Shown here piece after piece: positions 44,165 to 54,251 of a stretch of DNA of 64,000 nt (position 1 is the first letter of the stretch; each line of letters begins with the position of its first letter). Origin of the DNA: Micrococcus porci (GTDB lineage: Bacteria > Actinomycetota > Actinomycetes > Actinomycetales > Micrococcaceae); contig NZ_CP083691.1 in the NCBI RefSeq assembly GCF_020097155.1, positions 1,488,001-1,552,000 on the forward strand. The letters are read 5' to 3'. Both the position numbers and the translations under genes were made by a program. The notes below the pieces were generated by a model, which was not told the origin of the DNA, did no database searches, and saw only the letters and a list, made by a program, of their open reading frames with translations.

Positions 44165-44971
44165 TCAGCGGCCTCGCATGCCGCGGCGGTCCGGGCGGGC
44201 GCGCATCGGGTCGACGCCCTTGGGGATCGGCGGCTTCTGGGTGCCGAGCGCGGAGAGCCGCTTGTCCACGGCGCTGACCTCCTGCGCGGTGAGCTTCTTC
44301 GGCAGGGCCTTGAGCGTCTTGGGCACCTCGCGCAGCGGGATCTGGCCCTCGCCACGGCCGGTCTCCACGACGTGCACGGGCACGCCGGGCAGGAAGCGCT
44401 CCATGGCCTTCTGCTCCTTGGACACCAGCTTCCCCACGCGGGAGGCGGGGCCCTCGGTCACGAGCACCACGCCCGGCTTGCCGATCGCGCGGTAGACGAG
44501 GTCGTGGGTCTTGGGGTTGACGGCCGACGGCTGCTCCCCGACAATCCACCCGCGGCCCAGGCTGGACAGGGTGGCGCCGGCGGCGCCGGTCTGGCCCTCC
44601 AGGCGGTCGAACATGGCCCGCTCGCCCAGGCGGTTCATCACGATCACGGCCGCGAGCACGCCGAAGGGGATCGCCAGCAGCAGCCAGGTGATCCAGTTGT
44701 GCAGCAGCAGGCCGACGACCAGGCCGAGCACGAGGACGGACGCGAACGCGAGCACCATCCAGAGGACCAGGCGCGGGTTCTGCTGGCGCGTGATCGCGAA
44801 GACCTGCTTGAGCTGGCTGATGATGCCGGGGCCGGCGTTCGCCCTCTTCTGGGCGCGCTCGGCCTTCGCGTCCGCCTTGAGCTGGGCTCGGCGGTCGCGC
44901 TGCATCGCCTTGACCTCCTTCAGCGAGGAGGATCCGGACGAGGACGGGGAGGTGGAGGGGTTCTTAGCCAT
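44165..44971 (-). CDS. DUF4191 domain-containing membrane protein
   Basis: Actinobacterial membrane protein of unknown function, 268 aa. A Ser-rich then Lys/Arg-rich cytoplasmic N-terminus (KEVKAMQRDRRAQLKADAKAE) is followed by two transmembrane helices (about 68-90 and 93-112). The C-terminal soluble region with MFDRLEGQTGAAGATLSSLGRGWIVGEQPSAVNPKTHDLVYRAIGKPGVVLV is the DUF4191 signature. It follows lipA on the same strand; the gap of 25 nt contains TAGACT (44986-44981), so it may have its own promoter. The lipA association is conserved but unexplained. Confidence 0.88.
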   Translation of the reverse strand: MAKNPSTSPSSSGSSSLKEVKAMQRDRRAQLKADAKAERAQKRANAGPGIISQLKQVFAITRQQNPRLVLWMVLAFASVLVLGLVVGLLLHNWITWLLLAIPFGVLAAVIVMNRLGERAMFDRLEGQTGAAGATLSSLGRGWIVGEQPSAVNPKTHDLVYRAIGKPGVVLVTEGPASRVGKLVSKEQKAMERFLPGVPVHVVETGRGEGQIPLREVPKTLKALPKKLTAQEVSAVDKRLSALGTQKPPIPKGVDPMRARPDRRGMRGR

Positions 44972-44996
44972 TTGGGGTCCAGTCTACCGGCGGGCC

Positions 44997-46004
44997 TCAG
45001 GACATCCGGGCGACGACGGCGGCGGCCTCCTGCCGGGCGGTGCGCTCGCCGCGCAGGTGGGCGAGGTGCTCCGGCACCTCGCGGCCCAGCCGCTCCATCG
45101 CCTGCGCGTAGAGCTTCCCGGCGCGGTACGAGGAGCGCACCAGCGGCCCCGCCATGACGCCGGCGAAGCCGATCTCCTCGGCGCGCTGCGACCAGGCCAC
45201 GAACTCCTGCGGCTTGACCCACCGGTCGATCGGGTGGTGCAGCTTGGAGGGCCGGACGTACTGGGTGATCGTGATGATGTCGCACCCGGCCTCGTGCAGG
45301 TCGACCAGCGCCTGGTCGATCTCCTCGTCCGTCTCGCCCATGCCGAGGATGAGGTTGGACTTCGTGACGAGCTCCTGCTCCTTGGCCATCGTCAGCACCC
45401 GGAGGGACTTCTCGTAGGTGAAGGCCGGGCGGATGCGCTTGAAGATGCGCGGCACCGTCTCCAGGTTGTGCGCGAACACCTCGGGCCGCGCGTCGAACAC
45501 CTGCTGCACCAGCTCCGGGACCGCCCCGAAGTCCGGGGGGAGGATCTCGACGCCGGTGCTCGGGTTCAACTCGTGGATCCTGCGGATGGTCTCCGCGTAC
45601 AGCCAGGCCGCGCCGTCCTTCTGGTCGTCGCGGGCCACGCCCGTGACGGTGGCGTAGCGCAGGTCCATCTCGCGGATGTTCTCGGCGACCTTCTGCGGCT
45701 CGTCCATGTCCAGCGGCAGGGGACGGCCGGAGGCGATGTCGCAGAAGTCGCAGCGGCGCGTGCAGATGTCGCCGCCGATGAGGAAGGTGGCCTCGCGGTC
45801 CTCCCAGCACTCGAAGATGTTGGGGCAGCCGGCCTCCTCGCACACCGTGTGCAGGCCCGAGCCCTTCACGGTGTTCTTCAGGCCGATGTACTCCGGCCCC
45901 ATGTGGACCTTGGCCTTGATCCACTCGGGCTTGCGCTCGACGGGGACCTCGGCGTTGCGGGCCTCGACGCGCAGCAGGCGGCGTCCCTCGGGGGCGGTGG
46001 TCAT
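44997..46004 (-). CDS. lipA: Lipoyl synthase
   Basis: Radical SAM enzyme inserting two sulfurs into protein-bound octanoyl groups; 335 aa. The auxiliary cluster cysteines are in [16 protein letters not shown] and the radical SAM motif is CTRRCDFC (CxxxCxxC). Further signatures: [49 protein letters not shown] and [12 protein letters not shown]. The ATG overlaps the lipB stop (ATGA). Its product is needed by the lipoyl domains of SucB encoded at 49138-50946. Confidence 0.96.
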   Translation of the reverse strand: MTTAPEGRRLLRVEARNAEVPVERKPEWIKAKVHMGPEYIGLKNTVKGSGLHTVCEEAGCPNIFECWEDREATFLIGGDICTRRCDFCDIASGRPLPLDMDEPQKVAENIREMDLRYATVTGVARDDQKDGAAWLYAETIRRIHELNPSTGVEILPPDFGAVPELVQQVFDARPEVFAHNLETVPRIFKRIRPAFTYEKSLRVLTMAKEQELVTKSNLILGMGETDEEIDQALVDLHEAGCDIITITQYVRPSKLHHPIDRWVKPQEFVAWSQRAEEIGFAGVMAGPLVRSSYRAGKLYAQAMERLGREVPEHLAHLRGERTARQEAAAVVARMS

Positions 46005-46693
46005 GCGGGCGTTCCTTCCGTGGGGGTCAGCGCGATGTGCTCCGGGCCCAGGTCCTCGAGGTGGCGCACGAGGACGGGCAGGACGTCGACCGGGGTCACT
46101 TCGCGGCCGGTCTCGACGGAGAGCGTGGTGGTGGACGCGTCGGCGATGCCGCACGCGATGATCGTCTCGTAGGGGGTCAGCGAGTTCGAGCAGTTGAACG
46201 AGAAGCCGTGCATCGACACGCCGTCGTGGATGGACAGCCCGATCGCCCCGAGCTTGCGGTCCGGACGGGGGTCGCCCTCACGGGCGGTGATCCAGATCCC
46301 CGCCCGTCCGTCCACGCGGACGGCCGTGACGCCGAACTCAGCGGCGGTGCGGATCAGGACCTCCTCGAGGAACCAGACGTAGTCCTTGACGTGCGCCCGG
46401 TCCCGGAGGCGGACCACCGGGTAGCCGACGAGCTGCCCCGGGCCGTGCCAGGTGATCTTGCCGCCGCGGTCCACGTCGACCACGGGGGCGCCGTCGGTGG
46501 GGCGGTCCGCGTCCTCAGTGCGACGTCCGGCGGTGTAGACCGCCTCGTGCTCGAGCAGCAGGATCTCACCGTCGGAACGGCCGGCCACGACGTCGGCGTG
46601 GAGGGTCCGCTGGAGGGCCCAGCCCTCCTCGTAGTCAATCAGGTCGGGGGCCAGGCCGAGCACGCGGACGGGCGGCAGGAGGGCGTGGGGCAT
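46001..46693 (-). CDS. lipB: Lipoyl(octanoyl) transferase
   Basis: Transfers octanoyl groups from acyl carrier protein to lipoyl domains; 230 aa. Motifs: [16 protein letters not shown], the [21 protein letters not shown] signature, [21 protein letters not shown] containing the catalytic Lys, and [10 protein letters not shown] with the catalytic Cys. The ATG has TACAGT 7 nt upstream (46706-46701), implying a leaderless lipB-lipA mRNA. Diverges from the kinase-like gene. Confidence 0.95.
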   Translation of the reverse strand: MPHALLPPVRVLGLAPDLIDYEEGWALQRTLHADVVAGRSDGEILLLEHEAVYTAGRRTEDADRPTDGAPVVDVDRGGKITWHGPGQLVGYPVVRLRDRAHVKDYVWFLEEVLIRTAAEFGVTAVRVDGRAGIWITAREGDPRPDRKLGAIGLSIHDGVSMHGFSFNCSNSLTPYETIIACGIADASTTTLSVETGREVTPVDVLPVLVRHLEDLGPEHIALTPTEGTPA

Positions 46694-46880
46694 GGCGACC
46701 ACTGTAGTCCCCGGCCGCGGTGCCGCTGGAGCGTCGGGAGAGCGGGGAGGCCGCCGCCGACCCCTGTGGACAACCCGAGAGGAGCTCGCCGGGATCGGGC
46801 AGGCTGGACGGCGGAGGGGATGCCGTGCCCCGCGGAGAGCCGCGGGGCACGGCCCGCGGGATCGACGGAGGGGAGTGGCC
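46694..46880 (+). promoter_or_regulatory. lipB / kinase divergent intergenic region
   Basis: This 187-bp gap contains the lipB -10 (46706-46701), a perfect actinobacterial DnaA box (TTGTCCACA on the minus strand, 46773-46765) and a perfect 14-bp-stem hairpin with an AGAG loop (46822-46853) in the leader of the kinase gene. No clear -10 for the kinase gene is visible. Confidence 0.4.
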
Positions 46881-48683
46881 GTGGAGGCGGAGGACGCGGA
46901 GCGGAGCGGCGGGGTGCCGCCCGTGGGACGCCCGGCGACGGACGACTGGTTCGCCGACGGCGGACGGGATGTGAGCGCCTGGGCCGATCCGCCCCGGGGA
47001 GGGGAGGGGCCCGCTGCGGTGGAGCCCGGGGTGGGGGACGTCGGGTCGCCCGCGGAGCTCGGCCCAGCGGATCGGCCCCCGCAGGCGCCGGGCCTGCGGG
47101 TCGTGTCCCGGATCGGGATGGGCGGGCAGGCCGAGGCCTGGCTCGTGCGCCGGGAGGACGGCACCGAGTGTGTCCTGAAGGTTCCCCGAGCGGACGGGGA
47201 CCCGGACGCCGTCGCGAAGGAGGCCGCCGTCTACGGCCACCTCCGCCACCCCCACCTGTTGCGCGTGCTCGGGACCGTGGACACGGACCGGGGGACCGGC
47301 GTCCTCAGCGAGCGGCTCCCGGCGGGCAGCCTGGCGTCGATGGTCCACGACGCCGGTCCCCTGCGCCCCGGGCAGGCCGTCACCGTGCTCGTCCCCGTCG
47401 CGCAGGCCCTGGCCCACCTGCACGAGCACGGCGTCGTCCACGGGGACGTCTCCCCGGGCAACGTGCTCTTCGGGGTCGACGGCCGGCCCGCCCTCGCGGA
47501 CCTCGGGGTCGCGCGCGTCGTCGGGGGCCCCCGGGGCCGCGGGGGGACACCGGGCTTCACCGCTCCGGAGGACGAGGCCGGCGTCGGCGAGGGCGGGGCA
47601 GCGGCGGACGTCTACGCGTGGGGCGCCCTGGGCTGGTTCGCCCTCACGGGCCGGGCGCCCGGGCCGCGTGAGCACCGGGCGCCGCTGCCCGTGCTGGTGC
47701 CGGACGTGCCCGTCGAGCTGGCGCTGCTGCTCTCCGCCGCCCTCGACCCGGACCCGGCCGGGCGGCCGGGCGCCGCGGAGGCCGCCGTGGCCGCGTACGA
47801 CGCGGCGCCGCCCGAGCCCGTGCCGCTGCACGAGTCGGCGCCGGCCGAGGTGGCCCACCTGCTGCCCACCGTCGTGCCGCCCGCACGGCCCGGCGGGTCC
47901 GGGGACGCCCGGCGGTCCCGTCCGAGGGCGGGCGGGCGCCGGGACGCGGGGCGGGGCAGAGGGGGCCGGAAGAGGCGGAACCGGTCGCCCCGCTCGAGGG
48001 GCTGGCACCCGGTGATGCTGGTGGGCGCCGCCGTCCTGGCCGGAACGGTCGTGTCAGCGGCCGTGGGCGGCCTGACGGACCGGCCCGAGGATCAGGGCGA
48101 GGGTGCGGGCTCGCGTGCCGTGGCGGCGCCGCCGACGTCACCCACGGCCGCTCCGGCCAACCCGAGGGCCTCGGTCACGCCGACCGGTGCGGCCGACCCG
48201 AAGGACGCGATCACGCCGACCCGCGACGGTGGCGTGCCCTCCGCGGCGGGGACGGGACCGGCCGCGGTGCTCCCCGCGGAGGACGCGGCGGCCGCCCTGG
48301 CCGCCGTCGCCGAGGGCCGGACCGCCGCGCTCACGGACCCGGACCCCGCGCGGGTGGACGCCTACGCCGTCCCGGACGGCCCGGCGTGGCGGCGGGACCG
48401 GGCGATCCAGGACCAGCTGCGCGAGGGAGGCAGTGCGTTCTCCGGGCTCGTCGTCACGCTCGAGGCCGTCGGGCGGCCGCGGCCCGCGGAGGCCGGTGGT
48501 TCGGGCGGAGCCGAGGCGGGGTGGGTGGTCGTGCCCGCCGTCCTGCGGATGAGCGCCCACACCGTGCTGGACGACGCCGGGTCCGTCGTCGGGGAGGTGC
48601 CGGCGTCGGAGGAGGACGTGTCCGTCACCCTCGTGCCGGGTGGGGAGGGCCGCTGGCGGGCCGCCGCCGTGGACCCCCGCTGA
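46881..48683 (+). CDS. Atypical serine/threonine kinase-like membrane protein
   Basis: About 600 aa. Residues about 70-320 form a kinase fold: glycine-rich SRIGMGGQAEAWLV, CVLKVP with the ATP lysine, HEHGVVHGDVSPGNVLF (HGD in place of HRD) and ALADLGVARV (DLG in place of DFG). Next come a basic linker, one transmembrane helix (about 378-398, WHPVMLVGAAVLAGTVVSAAVGG) and an extracellular Ala/Thr/Pro-rich part with a folded domain at 455-600. The Lys, catalytic Asp and metal Asp are kept, so activity is possible. GTG at 46881 has AGGGGAG about 5 nt upstream; GTG at 46875 is an alternative. No PASTA repeats. Confidence 0.8.
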   Translation: MEAEDAERSGGVPPVGRPATDDWFADGGRDVSAWADPPRGGEGPAAVEPGVGDVGSPAELGPADRPPQAPGLRVVSRIGMGGQAEAWLVRREDGTECVLKVPRADGDPDAVAKEAAVYGHLRHPHLLRVLGTVDTDRGTGVLSERLPAGSLASMVHDAGPLRPGQAVTVLVPVAQALAHLHEHGVVHGDVSPGNVLFGVDGRPALADLGVARVVGGPRGRGGTPGFTAPEDEAGVGEGGAAADVYAWGALGWFALTGRAPGPREHRAPLPVLVPDVPVELALLLSAALDPDPAGRPGAAEAAVAAYDAAPPEPVPLHESAPAEVAHLLPTVVPPARPGGSGDARRSRPRAGGRRDAGRGRGGRKRRNRSPRSRGWHPVMLVGAAVLAGTVVSAAVGGLTDRPEDQGEGAGSRAVAAPPTSPTAAPANPRASVTPTGAADPKDAITPTRDGGVPSAAGTGPAAVLPAEDAAAALAAVAEGRTAALTDPDPARVDAYAVPDGPAWRRDRAIQDQLREGGSAFSGLVVTLEAVGRPRPAEAGGSGGAEAGWVVVPAVLRMSAHTVLDDAGSVVGEVPASEEDVSVTLVPGGEGRWRAAAVDPR

Positions 48684-48704
48684 GGGGACCCAGCTGCGGA
48701 CGCT

Positions 48705-48756
48705 CAGACGCCGCGGGCCCCGGGGAGGTGTTCCTCCCCGGGGCCCGCGGCGTCTG
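48705..48756. terminator. Perfect 24-bp-stem terminator between convergent genes
   Basis: Arms 48705-48728 and 48733-48756 pair perfectly around a TGTT loop, between the kinase-like gene and the small membrane protein gene. No T tract. Confidence 0.75.
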
Positions 48757-48769
48757 CGCGCCCGGTCCG

Positions 48770-49114
48770 TCAGGACCAGAGCACGGCGACCAGGATGTTG
48801 ACCAGGCCCATGCCGCCCACGGCGTGGGCGAGTCCCTTCGGCACGACCTCACCGCGGTTGGCCTTGCGGCGACCGAGCAGGGCGGCGATGAACACGATGA
48901 CGCCGATGAGGAACTTGATCCCCAGCTTCATGTGGTTCGGCTCCCCGGTCATGGCCCACCCGAACAGCACGACCCCCGAGAGGATCATGCCGAGGGCGCC
49001 CCACCACTGGGAGACGGTGACGGTCGGGTTCTTGAAGTGGGCGAACCAGCCGCCCACGATCGCGGCCGCCGAGACGATGTGGATCGCGACGACGACGTTG
49101 TGGAGGATCTCCAT
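48770..49114 (-). CDS. Small four-helix membrane protein
   Basis: Membrane protein of 114 aa with four predicted helices (about 5-25, 38-58, 65-82, 92-113). It begins MEILHNVVVAIHIVSAAAIVGGWFAHF, with a conserved-looking His in the first helix and WWGALGMILSGVVLFGW in the second. I do not recognise a characterised family; heme-binding small membrane proteins have similar helix-embedded His residues, but this is speculation. It lies 23 nt downstream of sucB on the same strand, with GGAG upstream of the ATG. Confidence 0.7.
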   Translation of the reverse strand: MEILHNVVVAIHIVSAAAIVGGWFAHFKNPTVTVSQWWGALGMILSGVVLFGWAMTGEPNHMKLGIKFLIGVIVFIAALLGRRKANRGEVVPKGLAHAVGGMGLVNILVAVLWS

Positions 49115-49137
49115 GCGTCAGGCTCCTGAGGTTCCGG

Positions 49138-50946
49138 TCAGAGGCCGAGTTCGGCCGCGAACTCGCCGCCCTCGAGGCGCGCCTTGAGGGTCTGCAGGAA
49201 GCGGCCCGCGTCGGCGCCGTCCACCAGGCGGTGGTCGTAGGTGAGGGACAGGTACATCATGTGGCGGATCGCGATGGTGTCGTTGCCGTCGGCGTCGGCG
49301 ACGACCATCGGGCGCTTCACGATCGCGCCGGTGCCCAGGATGGCGACCTGCGGCTGGTTGATGATCGGCGTGTCGAACAGGGCGCCCACGGAGCCGATGT
49401 TGGTGATCGAGAACGTGCCGCCGGAGAGCTCGTCCGGGTTGATCTTGTTGGTGCGGGTGCGCTCGGCGACGTCGGCGATCTTCTGGGCGAGGCCGGCCAG
49501 GTTGAGCGTGCCCGCGTCCTTGACGACCGGCACCAGCAGGCCGCGGTCCGTGTCCACCGCGATGGCGATGTCCTCGGAGGCGTGGTAGGTGATCTCCTTG
49601 TTGTCCTCGGAGAACGAGGCGTTTAGCTTGGGGTGCTGCTTCAGCGCCTCCGTGACGGCCTGCGTGATGAACGGCAGGTAGGTCAGCTTGACGCCGTTCT
49701 TCTCCTGGAAGGAGGCCTTGGCCTTGCCGCGCAGCTGCACGATGCGGGTCATGTCGACCTCGTGCACCTGGGTGAGCTGGGTGGAGAGGTCGAGGGACTC
49801 GCGCATGCGCTGGGCGATGACCTGGCGGATGCGCGGGGCCTTCTCGGTCTCGCCGCGGACGGCGGCCGGAGCCGGGGCGGAGGCCGCGGCGGGGGTCTGC
49901 TGCTCCTCGGCGGCCGCCGGGGAGGCGGAGCCGGAGGACGCCTGGTTGGCCAGGGAGGCCGCGAGCACGTCCTGCTTGCGGATGCGGCCCCCGACACCGG
50001 TCCCGCGGACGGTCGAGAGGTCCACGCCGTTCTGCTTGGCCAGGCGGCGAACGAGCGGGGTCACGTAGCCCGGGCCCGGCTCGGAGGCCGAGGTCTCCGC
50101 GGCGGGGGCGGACGCCGCCGGAGCGGCGGAGGCGGTCTCGGCGGGGGAGGCGGCCGGGGCCTGCTCCTGCTTCACGTCGCCGGCCTGCTCCGCGGCCTCT
50201 TCGGTCTGTTCGCCGGTGGGGGCCTCGGTGGCCTTGTCCTCGATCTCCTCGGGGGAGGCGGTGTCCGCGGCGGGGGCGGGGTCCTGCGACGCGGCGGGGG
50301 CGGCGCCGGAGCCCACGCGGGCCAGCACGGCGCCGACCTCGACGGTGTCGTCCTCGTTCGCCAGGATCTCCACGAGGGTGCCGGCGACGGGGGACGGGAT
50401 CTCGGTGTCGACCTTGTCGGTGGAGACCTCGAGCAGCGGCTCGTCGACCTCGACCTCGTCGCCGACGGACTTCAGCCAGCGGGTCACGGTCCCCTCGGTC
50501 ACGGACTCGCCCAGCGCGGGCAGGGTGACCTCGGAGTCCTCGCCGCCGGCCGACGGGGCCTCGTCCGAGCCCTGGTCGGTGGAGGCGCGCTCCTCCGGAG
50601 CCGGCTCGCCGGCGGGCTCCTGCTGGGCGTCGTCCTGCTGCGCCTCCTCGACGGCGGGCTCCTCGGCCGCGGCGTCGTCCTCCGACGCGTCGGCGGAGCC
50701 GCCGCCGGAGCCGTCACCGATCGTGGCCAGCGGGGCGCCGACCTCGACGGTGTCGTCCTCCTCGACCAGGATCTCCTCGAGCACGCCGGCCACGGGGGAC
50801 GGGATCTCGGTGTCGACCTTGTCGGTGGAGACCTCCACCAGGGGCTCGTCGACGGCGACCTCGTCGCCGACGGCCTTGAGCCAGCGGGTCACGGTGCCCT
50901 CGGTGACGGATTCGCCCAGGGCGGGCAGGTTCACGGTTTCAGACAT
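49138..50946 (-). CDS. sucB: Dihydrolipoamide succinyltransferase (2-oxoacid dehydrogenase E2)
   Basis: E2 core of a 2-oxoacid dehydrogenase complex, 602 aa. Two lipoyl domains (about 1-78 and 138-213) carry [15 protein letters not shown] with the lipoylated lysines K43 and K178. Acidic/Ala-Pro linkers separate them from the peripheral-subunit-binding domain (about 292-330, [23 protein letters not shown]) and the catalytic domain ending in [14 protein letters not shown] with catalytic H572. In mycobacteria the corresponding DlaT serves pyruvate dehydrogenase, so the 2-oxoglutarate assignment is not certain. The ATG at 50946 has GAGGAG 10-15 nt upstream. Forms a unit with lpdA upstream. Confidence 0.9.
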   Translation of the reverse strand: MSETVNLPALGESVTEGTVTRWLKAVGDEVAVDEPLVEVSTDKVDTEIPSPVAGVLEEILVEEDDTVEVGAPLATIGDGSGGGSADASEDDAAAEEPAVEEAQQDDAQQEPAGEPAPEERASTDQGSDEAPSAGGEDSEVTLPALGESVTEGTVTRWLKSVGDEVEVDEPLLEVSTDKVDTEIPSPVAGTLVEILANEDDTVEVGAVLARVGSGAAPAASQDPAPAADTASPEEIEDKATEAPTGEQTEEAAEQAGDVKQEQAPAASPAETASAAPAASAPAAETSASEPGPGYVTPLVRRLAKQNGVDLSTVRGTGVGGRIRKQDVLAASLANQASSGSASPAAAEEQQTPAAASAPAPAAVRGETEKAPRIRQVIAQRMRESLDLSTQLTQVHEVDMTRIVQLRGKAKASFQEKNGVKLTYLPFITQAVTEALKQHPKLNASFSEDNKEITYHASEDIAIAVDTDRGLLVPVVKDAGTLNLAGLAQKIADVAERTRTNKINPDELSGGTFSITNIGSVGALFDTPIINQPQVAILGTGAIVKRPMVVADADGNDTIAIRHMMYLSLTYDHRLVDGADAGRFLQTLKARLEGGEFAAELGL

Positions 50947-51044
50947 GGTTCCGATGCTCCTCATGAGGGGTGGACGCCGGGGGCGCCCACCCGGGGTTGC
51001 GAGGTGGGCCCGACGCACGGACCCGGGATGGTCAGTGCGGTGGG

Positions 51045-52424
51045 TCAGCTGTGCAGCGGGTGGCCGAACAGAGCCATGGCGGCTTCGCCCAGGGCCTCGT
51101 TCTGCGTGGGGTGCGCGTGCACGAACTGGGCGACGTCCTCGGGGTAGGCCTCCCAGTTCACGATGAGCTGCGCCTCGCCGATCTGCTCGCCGATGCGCTT
51201 GCCGATGCCGTGCACGCCCACGATCGGGCCGTTCTTCTGGCGGACCATCTTGATGATGCCGCCGGTGCCGAGGATCGAGGACTTGCCGTTGCCGGCCAGG
51301 TTGTACTCGGCGACCTCGACGTTGTCCTTGCCGAACTTCTCCTCCGCCTTGGGCTGGGTGTAGCCCACGGACATGATCTCCGGCTCGGTGAAGGTGACCT
51401 TCGGGATGTTGATGTCCTCGACCACCATCGGCTTGTTGCCGGCGATCTCCTCGGCCACGAAGATGCCCTGCTGGAAGCCGCGGTGCGCCAGCTGCAGGCC
51501 GGGGACGATGTCTCCCACGGCGTAGATGTTGCCGACGCCGGTGTGCAGGCGCTCATCGGTGAGGACGAAGCCGCGGTCCATCTTGACGCCCTGCTCCTCG
51601 TAGCCGAGGCCCTCGGTGTTCGGGCCACGGCCGACGGCGACGAGGCAGACCTCGGCCTCGAACACCTTGCCGTCCGCGAGGGTCACCTTGACGCCCGAGT
51701 CGGTCTCCTCGACCTTGTCGAAGAACGTGCCCAGGTTGGTCTTGATGCCCTTCTTCTTGAACTCGCGCTCGAGGACCTTGATGATCGCCGGATCCTCGTT
51801 GGGGACCAGGGTCTTCAGGCCCTCGATGATGGTGACGTCGACGCCGAAGGAGTTCCACAGGGACGCGAACTCGGAGCCGATCACACCGCCGCCGAGCACG
51901 ATGGCCGACTTCGGGGTGTAGTCCAGCTCGAGGGCCTCCGTGGAGGTCATGATCTTCTTGGAGATGGGCAGGCCCATGGTCTTGGACACGGAGCCGGAGG
52001 CCAGCACGATGTTCTCTGCCGTGTAACGGGTGCCGTCGACCTCGACCTCGTTCTTCGAGACGAGCTTGCCGGCGCCCTCGATGACCTGGACCTTGCGCAT
52101 CTTCAGCAGGCCGGCCAGGCCCTTGTGCTTGCCGGAGACGATGCCGTCCTTGTAGTCGCGGACCTTCGCCATGTCCACGGACTCGAGGGTCGCGTTGACG
52201 CCGACCTTGGCGGCGTTGCGGGTCTCGTCGGCCACCTCGGCGGCGTGCAGGTAGGCCTTCGTGGGGATGCAGCCCCAGTGCAGGCAGGTGCCGCCGACCT
52301 TGGACTTCTCCACGAGGGCGACGGACTTGCCGTACTGCACGGAACGCAGGGCTGCGGCGTACCCGGCGGAGCCACCGCCGAGGACGAGGACGTCGAATTC
52401 CTGAGCGGTTGCCGAATCGGCCAC
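51045..52424 (-). CDS. lpdA: Dihydrolipoyl dehydrogenase (E3)
   Basis: FAD-dependent reoxidation of dihydrolipoamide in 2-oxoacid dehydrogenase complexes; 459 aa. The FAD motif [15 protein letters not shown] is followed by the redox-active disulfide [14 protein letters not shown]. The NAD domain has [17 protein letters not shown] and the second FAD contact [18 protein letters not shown]. The dimer interface ends with [13 protein letters not shown], containing the active-site His-Glu pair. AAGGAG precedes the ATG. It lies 98 nt upstream of sucB on the same strand. Confidence 0.96.
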   Translation of the reverse strand: MADSATAQEFDVLVLGGGSAGYAAALRSVQYGKSVALVEKSKVGGTCLHWGCIPTKAYLHAAEVADETRNAAKVGVNATLESVDMAKVRDYKDGIVSGKHKGLAGLLKMRKVQVIEGAGKLVSKNEVEVDGTRYTAENIVLASGSVSKTMGLPISKKIMTSTEALELDYTPKSAIVLGGGVIGSEFASLWNSFGVDVTIIEGLKTLVPNEDPAIIKVLEREFKKKGIKTNLGTFFDKVEETDSGVKVTLADGKVFEAEVCLVAVGRGPNTEGLGYEEQGVKMDRGFVLTDERLHTGVGNIYAVGDIVPGLQLAHRGFQQGIFVAEEIAGNKPMVVEDINIPKVTFTEPEIMSVGYTQPKAEEKFGKDNVEVAEYNLAGNGKSSILGTGGIIKMVRQKNGPIVGVHGIGKRIGEQIGEAQLIVNWEAYPEDVAQFVHAHPTQNEALGEAAMALFGHPLHS

Positions 52425-52532
52425 GGTGATGCTCCTTGAGGTCGGGTGTGTGTGGAGTCGTTGGCGATGCCCTCCGGCCGCACGGTCCCGGGATCCGCCG
52501 GGGGTGCGGCGTGGAGGCGTCTTCGTGAAACC

Positions 52533-54059
52533 TTACCCGGCACGTCCCGCGATGAGACCCACCAGGGTGCGCACCATCGTGCCGGTGGCGTCGCGCGGGG
52601 TGTAGCCGTAGGCGGCGGACTCGTTGAACGAGGGGCCGGCGATGTCCAGGTGCGCCCAGGGCGTGGGGGACTCGGCGCGCTCCGCGGCGGGGCGGCCGGC
52701 GTCGACGAACTCGCGGAGGAACGCGGCGGCCGTCATCATGCCGCCGAACCGCTCTCCCATGTTCGAGATGTCCGCCACCCGCGAGTCCAGGGAGGGGCGC
52801 AGCTGCTCCGGGATGGGCATGGGCCAGGCGAGCTCGCCGGCCGCGCCGGCCGCGGCCACGACCTCGTTGCGCAGGGCCTCGTCGCCCATGACACCGGTGT
52901 GCCGCACGCCCAGGGCGACCAGCTGGGCGCCGGTCAGGGTGGCGACGTCGAGGACGGCGTCCGGTCGCTCGTCCGTGGCGGCCACGAGGGCGTCCGCCAT
53001 GACGACACGACCCTCGGCGTCGGTGTTCATCACCTCGACGGTCTTCCCGCCGTGCATGGTCAGGACGTCGGAGGGGCGCAGGGCCGTGTCCGAGGGCATG
53101 TTCTCCGCCATGGCGAGCCAGCCGGTCACCCGCACGGGGATCTCCAGGGCCGCGGCGGCGCGCACCACGGCGAACACGGTGGCGGCGCCGGCCATGTCCG
53201 ACTTCATCGTCATCATGGACGCCGGGGGCTTGAGGGAGATGCCGCCGGTGTCGAAGGTGATGCCCTTGCCGACGAGGGCCACGTGTGCGCGCGCGCCGGC
53301 CGGGGCGTGCTCCACGCGCACCAGGCGCGGCGGGCGCGAGGAGCCCTGGCCGATGCCGACGATGCCGCCGAAGCCCTCGGCCGCCAGCTGCGCCTCGTCC
53401 CAGACGCGCACGTCCACATCGGTGCCCTCGAGGTCCCCGACGACGGCGTCGGCGAAGGAGGCGGGGTACAGGTGGGAGGGCGGCGTGTTCACGAGGTCGC
53501 GGACGGCGCAGACGGCGTCGCCGATCACGGCGGCGCGGCGCAGCACGGGCTCGGAGGCGGACGCCGGGAGGGGGGTGACGAGTTCCACAGTCGACACGGG
53601 AGCGCGCCCGGGCGTGTCGCCGGCGGACGTGAACGCCGTGAACGCATAGGCGCCCAGCGCGGCGCCCTCCGCGACGGCGGCCAGGCGGGACGGGGTGTCC
53701 GCCGGCAGGGCGAGGGCCACGGACTCCGTGCCGGCCAGGGAGCGCACGGCGGCGCCGGACGCCTGGCGGAGCGCCTCGTCGTCGGCCCCGCCGTCCTGGT
53801 CCAGGTCCCCCAGACCCACGAGAACGAGCAGGGGCCAGCGGGAGCCGGACAGGCCCGGCAGGCGGTGCACCTCGTCCGGACGCCCCTTGACCTCGAGCAG
53901 CTCGAGGGAGGACTCGAGGGCGACGGCGGCCTCGTCGGGCAGCGCGTCCGTGAGCAGCAGCGGCCCGTCCGGGCCGGCGCCGACGCCGACGACGACGGCC
54001 GGCGCGGTGACCTCCGCGAGCGATCGGGCGATGAGGGTCGGGCGTTCCTGCGAGATCAC
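52533..54059 (-). CDS. pepA: Leucyl aminopeptidase (M17)
   Basis: Cytosolic metallo-aminopeptidase, 508 aa, hexameric family. The C-terminal catalytic domain has LVGKGITFDTGGISLKPPASMMTMKSDMAGAA (metal-binding Lys/Asp), the signature NTDAEGRVVMADAL, and HLDIAGPSFNESAAYGYTPRDATG near the end. The N-terminal 160 residues are the variable regulatory domain. The GTG is supported by AGGAAGG 9 nt upstream. TAGGAT (54148-54143, minus strand) is a likely -10 with a leader of about 75 nt. It ends in TAA, the only one in the window. Confidence 0.95.
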   Translation of the reverse strand: MISQERPTLIARSLAEVTAPAVVVGVGAGPDGPLLLTDALPDEAAVALESSLELLEVKGRPDEVHRLPGLSGSRWPLLVLVGLGDLDQDGGADDEALRQASGAAVRSLAGTESVALALPADTPSRLAAVAEGAALGAYAFTAFTSAGDTPGRAPVSTVELVTPLPASASEPVLRRAAVIGDAVCAVRDLVNTPPSHLYPASFADAVVGDLEGTDVDVRVWDEAQLAAEGFGGIVGIGQGSSRPPRLVRVEHAPAGARAHVALVGKGITFDTGGISLKPPASMMTMKSDMAGAATVFAVVRAAAALEIPVRVTGWLAMAENMPSDTALRPSDVLTMHGGKTVEVMNTDAEGRVVMADALVAATDERPDAVLDVATLTGAQLVALGVRHTGVMGDEALRNEVVAAAGAAGELAWPMPIPEQLRPSLDSRVADISNMGERFGGMMTAAAFLREFVDAGRPAAERAESPTPWAHLDIAGPSFNESAAYGYTPRDATGTMVRTLVGLIAGRAG

Positions 54060-54251
54060 GGAGGGATTCCTTCCTGGAGGGGACGGTGCGTCGGGGCGCG
54101 TGGCCGCAGACGATGGCGGGTCCGCACCGGGACGTCCAGCCCATCCTAGCCAGGGCGGAATACGGGGCGACCCCGGATCCGTTGCCCCTCCAGAGGCACT
54201 CGGCCGCCCGGCGCGGGCGCAGCGGAGCCACGGACGAGGAGGACAGGACAG

